Source: an uncultured Lachnospiraceae bacterium (GTDB lineage: Bacteria; Bacillota; Clostridia; Lachnospirales; Lachnospiraceae). From it: 33,012 nucleotides of DNA. Below the pieces are notes generated by a model. The model saw only the letters and a list, made by a program, of their open reading frames with translations, was not told the origin of the DNA and did no database searches. Positions within the stretch are counted from its first letter, which is position 1; each line of letters opens with the position of its first letter. The stretch spans positions 1-33,012 of the forward strand of contig CADBRN010000027.1 in assembly GCA_902797025.1 (NCBI GenBank), read 5' to 3'. A program made the position numbers and the translations under genes. Positions 1 through 7,606 of the stretch are shown here, piece by piece.

Positions 1-757
1 AGCCCTCGCCGAAGCCCTCTTCGACGACGAGAACAACATCATCCGCATCGACATGTCGGAATACATGGAGAAATACTCCGTCTCCCGTCTGATCGGAGCG
101 CCTCCGGGATACGTAGGATACGAGGAAGGCGGCCAGCTCACGGAGGCAGTCCGCAGAAAACCGTATTCGGTCGTGCTGTTCGATGAGATTGAAAAGGCAC
201 ATCCGGATGTGTTCAACGTTCTGCTGCAGGTTCTGGACGACGGACGGATCACGGATTCTCAGGGCAGAACGGTTGATTTCAAGAACACGATTCTGATCAT
301 GACTTCGAATATCGGATCGGAATACCTTCTGGACGGCATCAATCCGGACGGAACGATCAGCGGCGAGGCCCAGGAGAAGGTTCATCAGGATCTCCGCGCG
401 CATTTCCGCCCCGAGTTCCTGAACCGGCTGGATGAGATCATTATGTTCAAGCCGCTGACGAAGGAGAACATCGGCCATATCGTCGATCTTCAGATAGAGG
501 ATCTGAACCGGAGACTCGCGGATCAGCAGCTTGGAATCGAGCTCACAGATGCCGCGAAGCAGTATGTCGTCGACAATGGATACGATCCGGTGTACGGCGC
601 GCGTCCGCTGAAGCGGTTCATCCAGAAGAACGTCGAGACGCTCTCCGCGAAGTTGATCCTGAAAGGAGACGTGCGTGAGGGTGATACGATTCTGATCGAT
701 CTCGAAGACGGAAAACTTGACGCGGTGATCAAGCCCGCGGAAGACGTCGTGGAGTGA
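1..757 (+). CDS. clpB: ATP-dependent chaperone ClpB, C-terminal part
   Basis: The frame is open from base 2 at the left edge, so the gene starts outside the window and only the last ~251 residues are visible. They hold the second AAA+ ATPase module. [22 protein letters not shown] and the Walker B-like [13 protein letters not shown] are followed by sensor sequences ([17 protein letters not shown]). The C-terminal Clp domain has the [11 protein letters not shown] signature. ClpB is a hexameric cytosolic disaggregase that threads aggregated proteins together with DnaK. The ending lacks the features I would expect of ClpC, and the GARPLKR...LSAKLILKG tail is ClpB-like. The diagnostic middle domain is outside the window, so ClpB over ClpC rests on the C-terminus alone. 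A strong hairpin follows the stop. Confidence 0.93.
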   Translation, partial: ALAEALFDDENNIIRIDMSEYMEKYSVSRLIGAPPGYVGYEEGGQLTEAVRRKPYSVVLFDEIEKAHPDVFNVLLQVLDDGRITDSQGRTVDFKNTILIMTSNIGSEYLLDGINPDGTISGEAQEKVHQDLRAHFRPEFLNRLDEIIMFKPLTKENIGHIVDLQIEDLNRRLADQQLGIELTDAAKQYVVDNGYDPVYGARPLKRFIQKNVETLSAKLILKGDVREGDTILIDLEDGKLDAVIKPAEDVVE

Positions 758-799
758 TGAACCGATCATTTCGATGAGTACAGAATAAGAGTGAACGGG

Positions 800-838
800 A
801 AGCGCCGCGGAAGATGAAATCCATCTTCCGCGGCGCTT
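800..838. terminator. Hairpin between convergent clpB and DUF4250 genes
   Basis: A perfect 17-bp stem (left arm 800-816, right arm 822-838) closes a 5-base loop. It lies 43 bases after the clpB stop and 35 bases past the end of the convergent minus-strand gene. Neither side has a real T-tract, so it may act as a bidirectional, partly Rho-independent terminator. Confidence 0.65.
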
Positions 839-873
839 CTGCCGTTCAGAACAATCAGGATCGATGATGTAAA

Positions 874-1044
874 TCAGACGAACTGATTCGTCTGTTTATC
901 ATAGTGATAGTCGATCAGACGGAGCTTGTTCTGAAGGGATTCCTCTGCGATGTCGTTACTTTTGCAGAATTCTTTCAGACTCGGATACGAGTCACGCAGC
1001 TGCTGATTGACATATCCGAGTAAAATGACAGGATCTTTTGGCAT
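874..1044 (-). CDS. DUF4250 family small protein
   Basis: A 56-residue protein beginning MPKDPVILLGYVNQQLRD, which matches what I know of the DUF4250 family: short Firmicutes proteins with an N-terminal (P)xDPxxLLSxVNxxLRD motif and a helix-turn-helix-like remainder (SLKEFCKSNDI...LQNKL). Their function is not known to me. The frame could be extended upstream to 1104, but ATG 1044 is preferred. It has AAGGAGG nine bases upstream, gives the family's normal length, and the extension would run into the -35 box of the promoter at 1076-1104. It is monocistronic and convergent with clpB. Confidence 0.85.
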   Translation of the reverse strand: MPKDPVILLGYVNQQLRDSYPSLKEFCKSNDIAEESLQNKLRLIDYHYDKQTNQFV

Positions 1045-1075
1045 AAATCGGAACCTCCTTATCGTGTTCCGCCTT

Positions 1076-1104
1076 ATTATGCACAAAGGCTGATCCATCG
1101 TCAA
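1076..1104 (-). promoter_or_regulatory. Sigma-A type promoter of the DUF4250 gene
   Basis: On the minus strand TTGACG (1104-1099), 17 bases of spacer, then CATAAT (1081-1076). The start at 1044 lies about 25 bases downstream of the expected transcription start. Confidence 0.65.
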
Positions 1105-1374
1105 TTTGAGGCAAGATGAGCCGCTGCCGTAAATTGCACAAACGGAACCGGAAATATTCGGTGTGAAATCGTCAAGAAAGGCGGGGATCTTGTTTCAATG
1201 TGCGGGAAAAAATGATAAACCGGACATAAAAGAAGGAAAAAATCACAATTTTTTACGAAAGTATACAATATTGACCGGAAATCCGGTGAGCAGAGGAGGC
1301 GATCCGGATGGTTCCTTTTTTATCCGGGGTGGAAGTATATGTGACAATGGATCCGGTGTGATCAGTGAGTCGAT
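1105..1374. other. Non-coding stretch with no firm feature
   Basis: Between the divergent promoter of the DUF4250 gene and the terminator of the yoaK-like gene there is no conserved protein or RNA I recognise. It is A-rich in places (1205-1260). It holds one short plus-strand open frame with a good ribosome binding site (1308-1361), listed separately. Confidence 0.5.
1308..1361 (+). CDS. Possible 17-residue small ORF
   Basis: ATG at 1308 is preceded by GAGGAGG with seven bases spacing, as good as any real ribosome binding site in the window. It is followed by 17 codons (MVPFLSGVEVYVTMDPV) and a TGA. I see no convincing promoter upstream: the best TTGTTT/GATAAA pair near 1190-1219 is weak. 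No gene follows on the plus strand, so it is not an obvious leader peptide. It could be a free small protein or chance. Confidence 0.2.
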   Translation: MVPFLSGVEVYVTMDPV

Positions 1375-1423
1375 AAAAAGCAGGACGCAGTGACCGCCGC
1401 AAAGGGCGGCCGCTGTATTCTGC
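1375..1423 (-). terminator. Likely terminator of the yoaK-like gene
   Basis: Read on the minus strand, a GC-rich stem (arms near 1407-1417 and 1387-1397, one G-U pair and one mismatch) is extended after a small internal loop by GCAG/CTGC. It ends in TTTTT (1379-1375). It begins about 30 bases past the stop of the minus-strand gene. Confidence 0.5.
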
Positions 1424-1452
1424 CTGGATAGGAAGGATGAGCCGGGGACCGG

Positions 1453-2169
1453 TCAGTGTCCGCGGGGCACGCGGTCGAGAAGTCCGCGCTCGTAGGTGCG
1501 GTCCGCGATGCAAAGGCGGACGAAGGTGTACAAAAGGATCGGGACGGCGCCGAAGATCGCGCGCACTCCGAATCCGTTGCAGAGGATCGTGGAGACGATG
1601 CCGCCCGCAAGGAAGAAGAGAATCATCGAGAAATGCATCTTCCAGCGGAGGGAGGCGCGCTCATCCCGGTCGCGTACCGCTTTGACGAGGTTGCTTCCGG
1701 TCTGACGGATGTGGTTCGTCACGAAGGTGGTCGCCATCGGAATTCCTTCGTTCTGTCGGAACGTGTTGAACTGCATCGAGCAGACGAAGTTCAGCGTCAC
1801 CTGGCAGATCTGGTCCGGCATGGACGCGGGCAGGAACCCAAGGAAAATGCACATCGGGATTTCCAGACCGACGAGAATCGTGTCCCAGCGGAGTCTTCGG
1901 AACTGTTTGACTTTTTTGCCGAGGATTTCCGAAAGAACAGCGCCGCCCAGATATGCGGAGATCGGAACGAGCAGGTAGAGTGCGCGTTCCCAGTTGTGAC
2001 TGCCGATTGCCATTGCCAGAAGTACGACGTTGGCGGTCTGGGCGTTGCAGAAAACACCGCCGCGCACGCAGAATGCGTATGCTCCGTAGAATCCGCCGAT
2101 CACGATCAGTGACCAGAATACCCAGTGTTTTTCACATTCCAGAAAGAACTCTTTATTTTCTTCTTTCAT
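1453..2169 (-). CDS. YoaK family (DUF1275) membrane protein
   Basis: A 238-residue polytopic membrane protein with about six hydrophobic segments. The N-terminal FWSLIVIGGFYGAYAFCVRGG is followed by the signature QTANVVLLAMAIG, where DUF1275/YoaK proteins carry a QTGN-type motif. Next come a helix AYLGGAVLSE, then NFVCSMQFNTFR and TTFVTNHIRQTGSNL, also typical of this family. YoaK-type proteins are conserved inner-membrane proteins of unknown transport role. The start is placed at ATG 2169 (MKEENKEFF), preceded by AAAGGAA at normal spacing. The upstream ATG pair at 2220/2217 overlaps the extended -10 at 2216-2224 and would be untranscribed. The gene is divergent from the MATE transporter. Confidence 0.85.
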   Translation of the reverse strand: MKEENKEFFLECEKHWVFWSLIVIGGFYGAYAFCVRGGVFCNAQTANVVLLAMAIGSHNWERALYLLVPISAYLGGAVLSEILGKKVKQFRRLRWDTILVGLEIPMCIFLGFLPASMPDQICQVTLNFVCSMQFNTFRQNEGIPMATTFVTNHIRQTGSNLVKAVRDRDERASLRWKMHFSMILFFLAGGIVSTILCNGFGVRAIFGAVPILLYTFVRLCIADRTYERGLLDRVPRGH

Positions 2170-2215
2170 CTCTGTTTCCTTTGATATCGTTGCGATTACA
2201 GCAGGTTTATCTACC

Positions 2216-2224
2216 ATCATACCA
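2216..2224 (-). promoter_or_regulatory. Extended -10 promoter of the yoaK-like gene
   Basis: On the minus strand TGG-TATGAT forms a TGn-extended -10 element. A clear -35 is missing, as is common with extended -10 promoters. It would start transcription near 2209 and supports translation from ATG 2169. Confidence 0.4.
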
Positions 2225-2252
2225 CAGGTTGCGGCAGTTTTTCATGTCTGTA

Positions 2253-2281
2253 TTGACATTTTGCGGTACGATCCGTACTAT
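2253..2281 (+). promoter_or_regulatory. Promoter of the MATE gene with inverted repeat in the spacer
   Basis: TTGACA (2253-2258), exactly 17 bases, then TACTAT (2276-2281). The spacer holds a perfect inverted repeat GTACG-ATC-CGTAC (2266-2278) that runs into the -10 box. That is the usual place for a repressor operator. Confidence 0.75.
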
Positions 2282-2375
2282 GGTGAGGTGTACTTTTCAT
2301 TGATTTACATTTTTAACCCTCACAGACGGTTCTGATTTGCAGGACCGCGCCAATCATCGCATCGGAGCAATCAGA

Positions 2376-3761
2376 ATGACAGAACAGACACAATTAAAAG
2401 AAAATAAAATGGGAGTTCTTCCGATCGGGAAGCTGCTCGTCAATATTTCCCTGCCGATCATCATCTCGATGACGGTTCAGGCACTTTATAATATCGTCGA
2501 CAGTATGTTTGTCTCGCAGATCAGCGAGCAGGCGCTGACGGCGGTTTCTCTTATCTTTCCGATGCAGAATCTGATCATTTCGATCGCGGCCGGCACGGCG
2601 GTCGGCTTCAACGCCCTGATTTCAAGGGCGCTCGGCGCAAAGGAATATAGCCGGGCGAACCGGGTGGCCCAGCACGCGATCTTTCTGACCGTCCTGTCGA
2701 CGGCAATTGTGGCAGCGGTCATGATGCTGCTCTCGGATCCTTTTGTCACTCTTCAGACAACGGATCCGATGATCCGGGACGATGCGATTCTTTACATGAG
2801 GATCTGCTGCGGCGTCTGCATCGGTATTTTCTTCTCGATCACGCTGGAGAGACTGCTGACTTCAACCGGTAAGACGGTTTATACGATGATCGGACAGCTG
2901 ACCGGAGCGATCACGAACATTATCATGGATCCGGTGCTGATCTTCGGACTTGGCCCGTTTCCGAAGATGGGGATCGCCGGCGCGGCCTGGGCGACGGTGC
3001 TCGGCCAGTGCCTCGGCGCGGTGCTGGATCTGATCTTTAATATCCGCGTCAACAAAGAGATTTCACTGAGCATGAAGGGGTTCCGCCCGGAGGGTGCCCT
3101 TATCTCCGAGATTTACAGGATCGCGGTTCCGTCGATCATCGTCCAGAGCATCGGCTCTGTGATGACGTTCGGCATGAATCTGATTCTGATGCAGTATCTG
3201 AAAAATTCGACGGCGGCCGCTGTCTTCGGCGTCTATTTCAAATTGAACAGTATTTTCTTTATGCCGGTTTTCGGACTGAACAACGGCCTCGTTCCGATCG
3301 TCGCCTACAACTACGGAGCGGGGTACAGGAAACGGATCATTCACGCGAGGCGCCTCGGGACAAATGCCGCGGTCGTTATCATGGCCGTGGGAACGGCGAT
3401 CTTCTGGCTGATGCCAAAAGAACTTCTCGGTATTTTTAACGCATCCGACAATATGCTCGCGATCGGAGAGCCCGCGCTCCGGATTATCTCATTGAGTTTC
3501 CCCTTCGCGGGGTACTGCATCTCGACGAGCTCCGTGATGCAGGCGCTTGGAAGCGCGTTTTACAGTATGATCAATTCGCTGACGAGACAGCTCATCATCC
3601 TGCTGCCGTCCGCGTTTATCCTCGCGGCGATGTTCCGCCGGGAGGGCGGGCTGCCGGCGATCTGGTTCTCCTTCCTGATCGCGGAAGCGGCTTCCGTCAT
3701 CATGATCACGGCGCTTTACCGGAAGGTGTATCGCCAGAAAATTGCGGCGCTTCCCGGATAA
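2376..3761 (+). CDS. MATE family multidrug efflux transporter
   Basis: A 461-residue integral membrane protein with about twelve hydrophobic segments in two similar halves, as expected of multidrug and toxin extrusion pumps that export cationic drugs against Na+ or H+. Family-like sequences include the opening PIGKLLVNISLPIIISM followed by ALYNIVDSMFV, then GFNALISRALGAKE, and in the second half GLNNGLVPIVAYNYGA. It most resembles the MepA/NorM-like branch found in Clostridia. The start is ATG 2376 with GGAG eight bases upstream; the frame extends back to a TTG at 2337 without a ribosome binding site. It is a single gene with its own promoter. The substrate cannot be read from the sequence. 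Confidence 0.92.
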   Translation: MTEQTQLKENKMGVLPIGKLLVNISLPIIISMTVQALYNIVDSMFVSQISEQALTAVSLIFPMQNLIISIAAGTAVGFNALISRALGAKEYSRANRVAQHAIFLTVLSTAIVAAVMMLLSDPFVTLQTTDPMIRDDAILYMRICCGVCIGIFFSITLERLLTSTGKTVYTMIGQLTGAITNIIMDPVLIFGLGPFPKMGIAGAAWATVLGQCLGAVLDLIFNIRVNKEISLSMKGFRPEGALISEIYRIAVPSIIVQSIGSVMTFGMNLILMQYLKNSTAAAVFGVYFKLNSIFFMPVFGLNNGLVPIVAYNYGAGYRKRIIHARRLGTNAAVVIMAVGTAIFWLMPKELLGIFNASDNMLAIGEPALRIISLSFPFAGYCISTSSVMQALGSAFYSMINSLTRQLIILLPSAFILAAMFRREGGLPAIWFSFLIAEAASVIMITALYRKVYRQKIAALPG

Positions 3762-3787
3762 TAAGTCGACATAAAACAAAAAAACAA

Positions 3788-3816
3788 TTGAAACCGGTCC
3801 GCGGTTATGGTATAAC
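3788..3816 (+). promoter_or_regulatory. Promoter of the pilus operon
   Basis: TTGAAA (3788-3793), 17 bases, TATAAC (3811-3816). Transcription would begin near 3823 and give a 5' leader of about 110 bases before the pilin start at 3935. The leader carries a small CCCG/CGGG hairpin (3860-3873). Confidence 0.7.
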
Positions 3817-3849
3817 CTATATAAGGTTACATAATCAGCGTGACCGGTT
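3792..3849. repeat. Nested inverted repeats over the pilus promoter
   Basis: Three symmetric elements overlap here. GGTTAT-GGT-ATAACC (3803-3817) covers the -10 box. TAACCT-N5-AGGTTA (3813-3829) covers the -10 and start site. An outer 8-bp pair AACCGGTC (3792-3799) and GACCGGTT (3842-3849) lies 50 bp apart centre to centre. GGTTA thus appears three times in alternating orientation. This looks like a regulator binding region, or an RNA structure for the part that is transcribed. Confidence 0.55.
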
Positions 3850-3934
3850 CTTTTATTTTCCCGCGAATTCGGGAAATCTATTCTTTATATCATTTCTATC
3901 AAATCTTATCCATATCATTTCAAGGAGAAATCAC

Positions 3935-5875
3935 ATGAAAAAAACAAATTGGAGCAGGAAAACCATCGGACTGCTGTCGGCGGGATTGATTGCGGCGTCG
4001 CTGCCGCCTGCCATGAGCTGTCCCGTATATGCATCCGGCACAGCCGGCGGAGAGAGAGGCGCTGCGGCCGGGGTATCCGGAGAAGAAAGCGGAGGAACGG
4101 CCGGGGTTTCCGGTGAACAGGCGGATACCGCGGCAGCGCAGACGATCTCGGTGACCGGCGTGCGCGAGGAGGATCTCGGGAAGGTTTCCGTGCGTGCCTA
4201 TCAGCTTGCGGACGGGTATTATGAGGACGGGATGCTGATCCGGTATGTCCTGACAGATCCGGAAAACGCACCGATCACGGATCTGGAGCATCCTGCGGCA
4301 TCGGAGATCAGCAGTGCCGCGGCCGCGATCGCAGCCGGCAAGTACCGGGACATGGATCAGGGAACCGTAACTCTGAAGCGCGACGGAAATACAGATACGT
4401 TCAAAGGAGAGGCGGAGCCGGGACTGTACCTGGTGCTTGTATCGGGAGGGGAACAGACGGAATACAACCCGGCCGTCGTCGCGGTCAATGTGGCGGACGC
4501 GAATACAGGCGCGGCTTCCGGAGGAACGGTTGATATGGGAAAATTCTTCACGGAAGGTTCGGAGAAAGCGTACCTGAAATATACCTCGTACGGCCGGGAA
4601 CTCGGAGCAGATAAGAAGATCGCCGGTTCCGCTCACACCGCGGACAGCCTTTCGGCGGCGGATTCGCCGGTTACGGTGGGAAATCCCCGGGCAGATGCGG
4701 TGGCGAAGGGCGATCTCATCTCCTTTTCGCTCGACGGTATCACGATCCCGGCTTATACGGATGCATGGGAATCACCGGTTTTCATGATCGAGGATGCGCT
4801 GGATGATACGTTCGGCGAGATATCCGGACTGAGGGTGGAGGTCCGGAAGCGGAAGGACGGAACGAATGAATACGGCGCGTATGAAGAGATCCCGTCACAG
4901 GATGCGTTTTCCCTGACCGGAGGAAACGGGAAAAAGAACTTCCGGATTCAATTCTCCCCTGCATTTCTGAAATCATTTCAGCGGGAAACCGATCTCCGTC
5001 CGGAGATTCGGATCACCTACCAGTCAAAACTTGAGAAGACGGATCATTATAATTTCTCGGCAAATCTGAACCGCATGACGGTCACTTACTCGAATGATCT
5101 GACAGACAGAAATTCCACAAAACAGGTCACGGATCATACGTATCATTATACCTTCGCGATCGACGGAAGCATGGATCCGGACGCGGCGAATGACGGCGAT
5201 GAAAATACGAAGACGTGGCAGACGTCCGAGTTCGTAAAAAACGGTGTGCGGGTAACGACGGCGGATGAACAGGATAAGACCGTGGTGAAGGATTCCGATA
5301 AAAATACGACGGGCACAAAAGAAAACGGAAAAGTGAACACCGTCGAGAAAAATGCACTGTCGGGAGCGGTTTTCACGCTTTATAAGGACGAGACGATGAA
5401 GGAACCGATCGCGTCCTCCGCTTCGGACGGGAACGGGACGTTTTCGTTTCTGGGACTGGACACCGGCACATACTATATGAAAGAGACAAAAGCGCCGGAG
5501 GGTTATACGCCGAATACGACGAAATACCGCTTCATGATCGGATCAGTCACATACAGCGATGAGGGTGCAATGACGTCGTATCAGGTCGCTGTATCGGCAA
5601 AAGGCGAAGCGGATGAGGAGTATCGGGACGTGAAAAGCTTTCTCTATCACGTAAAACCGGCGGTCAGCGCGGAGACGGGCCGTATCACAAATACGGTGGA
5701 GACGGCGGTCGGGTCCCAGACACCGGTGGTGATTCGAAACGTAAGGCTGAAGAATCTGCCGTCTGCAGGCGGAGCGGGCATCTTCACAGCCGCTGCGGCA
5801 GCGGCATTTGCCGGCGCGGCAGGAATCGTCCTCTCCGGGAAGAAAAAAGACAAAGAGAAGGCGGATAAGAAGTGA
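3935..5875 (+). CDS. LPxxG-anchored pilin with isopeptide (D2-like) and SpaA-type domains
   Basis: A 646-residue secreted surface protein. Residues 1-31 form a signal peptide ending near VYASG. A short degenerate repeat (AGVSGE) follows, then an N-terminal domain (about 45-195). Next is a fimbrial isopeptide-formation D2-like domain (about 200-430; KGDLISFSLDGITIPAY, MIEDALDD). A SpaA/Cna-B type domain (about 460-560) has the E-box YYMKETKAPEGY with Glu517, which in this family completes a Lys-Asn isopeptide bond. The sorting signal is LPSAG (608-612), then a hydrophobic stretch and a lysine-rich tail. By family it is a SpaH/EbpB-like major pilin. However, no YPK-type pilin lysine is visible in its first domain; that motif is in the third gene. 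ATG 3935 has AAGGAG upstream and starts the signal peptide. The stop overlaps the sortase start. Confidence 0.85.
   Translation: MKKTNWSRKTIGLLSAGLIAASLPPAMSCPVYASGTAGGERGAAAGVSGEESGGTAGVSGEQADTAAAQTISVTGVREEDLGKVSVRAYQLADGYYEDGMLIRYVLTDPENAPITDLEHPAASEISSAAAAIAAGKYRDMDQGTVTLKRDGNTDTFKGEAEPGLYLVLVSGGEQTEYNPAVVAVNVADANTGAASGGTVDMGKFFTEGSEKAYLKYTSYGRELGADKKIAGSAHTADSLSAADSPVTVGNPRADAVAKGDLISFSLDGITIPAYTDAWESPVFMIEDALDDTFGEISGLRVEVRKRKDGTNEYGAYEEIPSQDAFSLTGGNGKKNFRIQFSPAFLKSFQRETDLRPEIRITYQSKLEKTDHYNFSANLNRMTVTYSNDLTDRNSTKQVTDHTYHYTFAIDGSMDPDAANDGDENTKTWQTSEFVKNGVRVTTADEQDKTVVKDSDKNTTGTKENGKVNTVEKNALSGAVFTLYKDETMKEPIASSASDGNGTFSFLGLDTGTYYMKETKAPEGYTPNTTKYRFMIGSVTYSDEGAMTSYQVAVSAKGEADEEYRDVKSFLYHVKPAVSAETGRITNTVETAVGSQTPVVIRNVRLKNLPSAGGAGIFTAAAAAAFAGAAGIVLSGKKKDKEKADKK
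4065..4130 (+). repeat. Degenerate 33-bp tandem repeat in the pilin N-terminus
   Basis: CGGCCGGGGT recurs at 4065 and 4098, and the following bases are similar. Each unit gives an 11-residue segment containing AGVSGE. It lies just after the signal peptide, where it may be a flexible linker. Confidence 0.5.
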
Positions 5876-6765
5876 TCCGTACTCTGGCAAGCCGCATTCT
5901 GAAGACGGTCTGCATTGTGATCATCGGTTATCTGATCCTGTCGCGGGCGTACCATGCCTTCGCGAACTCCGTCGCGGCGGCGGATTATCAGGCAGACGTC
6001 GGAACGGAGGACGCCGCATTTCTCCGGAGTGAATATGAAAAAGCGGAGACATACAACCTGGCTCTGGCGGAGCAGGACGGTCAGAATCTTTCGCTTTCCG
6101 GTCACGCGGAGGAAGGCGCGGTTGCGGAAGCGGAGTACGAAGATCTGCTCAATGTAGGAAACGACGGCGTGATGGCGGTGCTATCGATCCCGTCGATCGG
6201 AGTCCGTCTTCCGGTGTATCACGATGTGACGGATCAGACGATGTCGAAGGGATGCGGCCATCTGCCAGGCACCTCTCTTCCGGTCGGAGGAAATGGTACG
6301 CATTCGGTGCTGTTCGGGCACCGGGGACTTCCGGATTCCAAGCTGTTTACGGACCTGGACCGGCTCAAAGACGGCGATTTGTTTACGATCGGCGTGCTGG
6401 GCAAGGTGCTTCACTACCGGGTGATCGGCCGGAAGGTGATCCGGCCGGAGGAGACGGACGATTTGAAGATCCGAAAGGGAAGGGATCTGGTGACGCTGGT
6501 GACCTGTACTCCCTATGGGATCAATACACACCGGCTGCTAGTATGCGCGGAGCGTGCGGAGGAAGGAACGGGGACTCCTCCGGGAACTGCGAAGAAACGG
6601 AGCCTCTGTGAGAGACTGTACGCTTTTTTTCTGAAACCGGCGGCAGTCTACGGAGGAGCCGCATGCGATCTTATCGTCAGCGTCTTTCTTCTCCGGCGGA
6701 TCTGGTGCGGAAGGAAGGGAGAAGAGCAAAAATTTCAGAGAAAGGAGTCTGAGGATTCGGGATGA
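5872..6765 (+). CDS. srtC: Class C (pilus-type) sortase
   Basis: A 297-residue membrane transpeptidase that joins pilin subunits through an isopeptide bond and helps attach them to the wall. An N-terminal membrane segment (about 9-26) is followed by an extracellular domain with the class C hallmarks GHLPGTSLPVGG, SVLFGHRGLPDSKLFTDL (catalytic His150) and LVTCTPYGINTHRLLV (Cys212, Arg221). A second hydrophobic stretch (about 257-275) lies near the C-terminus, as usual for class C. The lid that normally carries a DPF/DPW-like motif before the core is not recognisable here; the region reads SGHAEEGAVAEAEYEDLLN. The start is GTG 5872, overlapping the pilin stop in GTGA, so translation is coupled. 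It is the only sortase in the window and presumably handles all three sorting signals of this operon. Confidence 0.93.
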   Translation: MIRTLASRILKTVCIVIIGYLILSRAYHAFANSVAAADYQADVGTEDAAFLRSEYEKAETYNLALAEQDGQNLSLSGHAEEGAVAEAEYEDLLNVGNDGVMAVLSIPSIGVRLPVYHDVTDQTMSKGCGHLPGTSLPVGGNGTHSVLFGHRGLPDSKLFTDLDRLKDGDLFTIGVLGKVLHYRVIGRKVIRPEETDDLKIRKGRDLVTLVTCTPYGINTHRLLVCAERAEEGTGTPPGTAKKRSLCERLYAFFLKPAAVYGGAACDLIVSVFLLRRIWCGRKGEEQKFQRKESEDSG

Positions 6766-7601
6766 GCAGAAATCTGTATAAACGGGACAGAGTTCGATGG
6801 AAACGATTGTTTGGCTTATTCGGGGGACTGATCTTCGGTATTCTGTCCGCCGCAGCACCGGCTTTTGCGGCGGAAACGGAAGAGCATCACCGGCTTACCA
6901 TTTGTTTTTCGACGGAGAATCATGAAAACGCGGTCCGCGGCGCGGAATTTTCCGTCCTACGGATCGCGGAGAAAAGCGGTGCGGGGAGCGGGGACGGCTT
7001 CTCGCCGGCCGGCGGGTCTGCAGAATTAGGGACAGACTTTTGGGAACGGTTTTCCGAAGGGGACGCGGATCTGGCGAAAGAAGTGCTCGAATTCGTGCAG
7101 AAGGAAAAAACGGCCGGAGCGGGTAAACGGACGGAAGATGGAGGAACCGTCACATTCTCCGAGGTGCGGATCATGGAGACAGACAGCGAAGGGAGGGCGG
7201 TTTTTGACAATCTCGGAGAAGGGGTCTATCTCGTCTGGGAATCCGGCGCGAAAGATCAGGCGGCATCCTATGAGATCGCATCGCCTGTCCTGGCGGCCGT
7301 TCCTGCGGATGAAAAAGACGGGGCGGGCAGCGAAGATGTGACGGTTTATCCGAAAACCACGCCGGTTCATAAGAAGGAGGAGATTTCCAAAAACGATGAA
7401 GCGGATCCGGTTCCTTCCTCCGCTCCGGTTAAGAGCGGGAAGAGCAGTTCGAAGACGGAGATGCCGGTTTCGAATCATGGCAGAGCAGGAGTCGTCCGGA
7501 CCGGCGACGACAGTGGTCTGGAAGCGGCCGTGCTTATCGCAAGCGTTGCCGCGGCATCCGGAATCTGCCTGATGACGGGGAGAAAGAAGAAAGAGAGGTG
7601 A
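6762..7601 (+). CDS. Short pilin with YPK motif and VRTGD sorting signal
   Basis: A 279-residue secreted protein. A signal peptide (1 to about 36) with a charged N-region ends at AFAAE. One prealbumin-like pilin domain follows, with LTICFSTENHENAVRGAEFSVLRIA near its start, GRAVFDNLGEGVYLVWESG in the middle, and VTVYPKTTP at its end. The YPK lysine (Lys198) is the residue class C sortases use as nucleophile in SpaA-type backbones. A Ser/Lys/Glu-rich stalk leads to VRTGDDS (245-251), a hydrophobic segment and GRKKKER, a divergent sorting signal instead of LPxTG. The start overlaps the sortase stop (ATGA). The single domain suggests an FctB-like basal pilin, but the YPK motif would also fit a backbone. 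Its exact role is open. Confidence 0.78.
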   Translation: MSRNLYKRDRVRWKRLFGLFGGLIFGILSAAAPAFAAETEEHHRLTICFSTENHENAVRGAEFSVLRIAEKSGAGSGDGFSPAGGSAELGTDFWERFSEGDADLAKEVLEFVQKEKTAGAGKRTEDGGTVTFSEVRIMETDSEGRAVFDNLGEGVYLVWESGAKDQAASYEIASPVLAAVPADEKDGAGSEDVTVYPKTTPVHKKEEISKNDEADPVPSSAPVKSGKSSSKTEMPVSNHGRAGVVRTGDDSGLEAAVLIASVAAASGICLMTGRKKKER

Positions 7602-7606
7602 TGCTC

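Noticed and set aside
1253..1685. Several arginine-rich open frames on both strands around 1250-1700
   Set aside because: They overlap the yoaK-like gene or its terminator, are made of low-complexity Arg/Ser/Ala sequence and have no ribosome binding sites.
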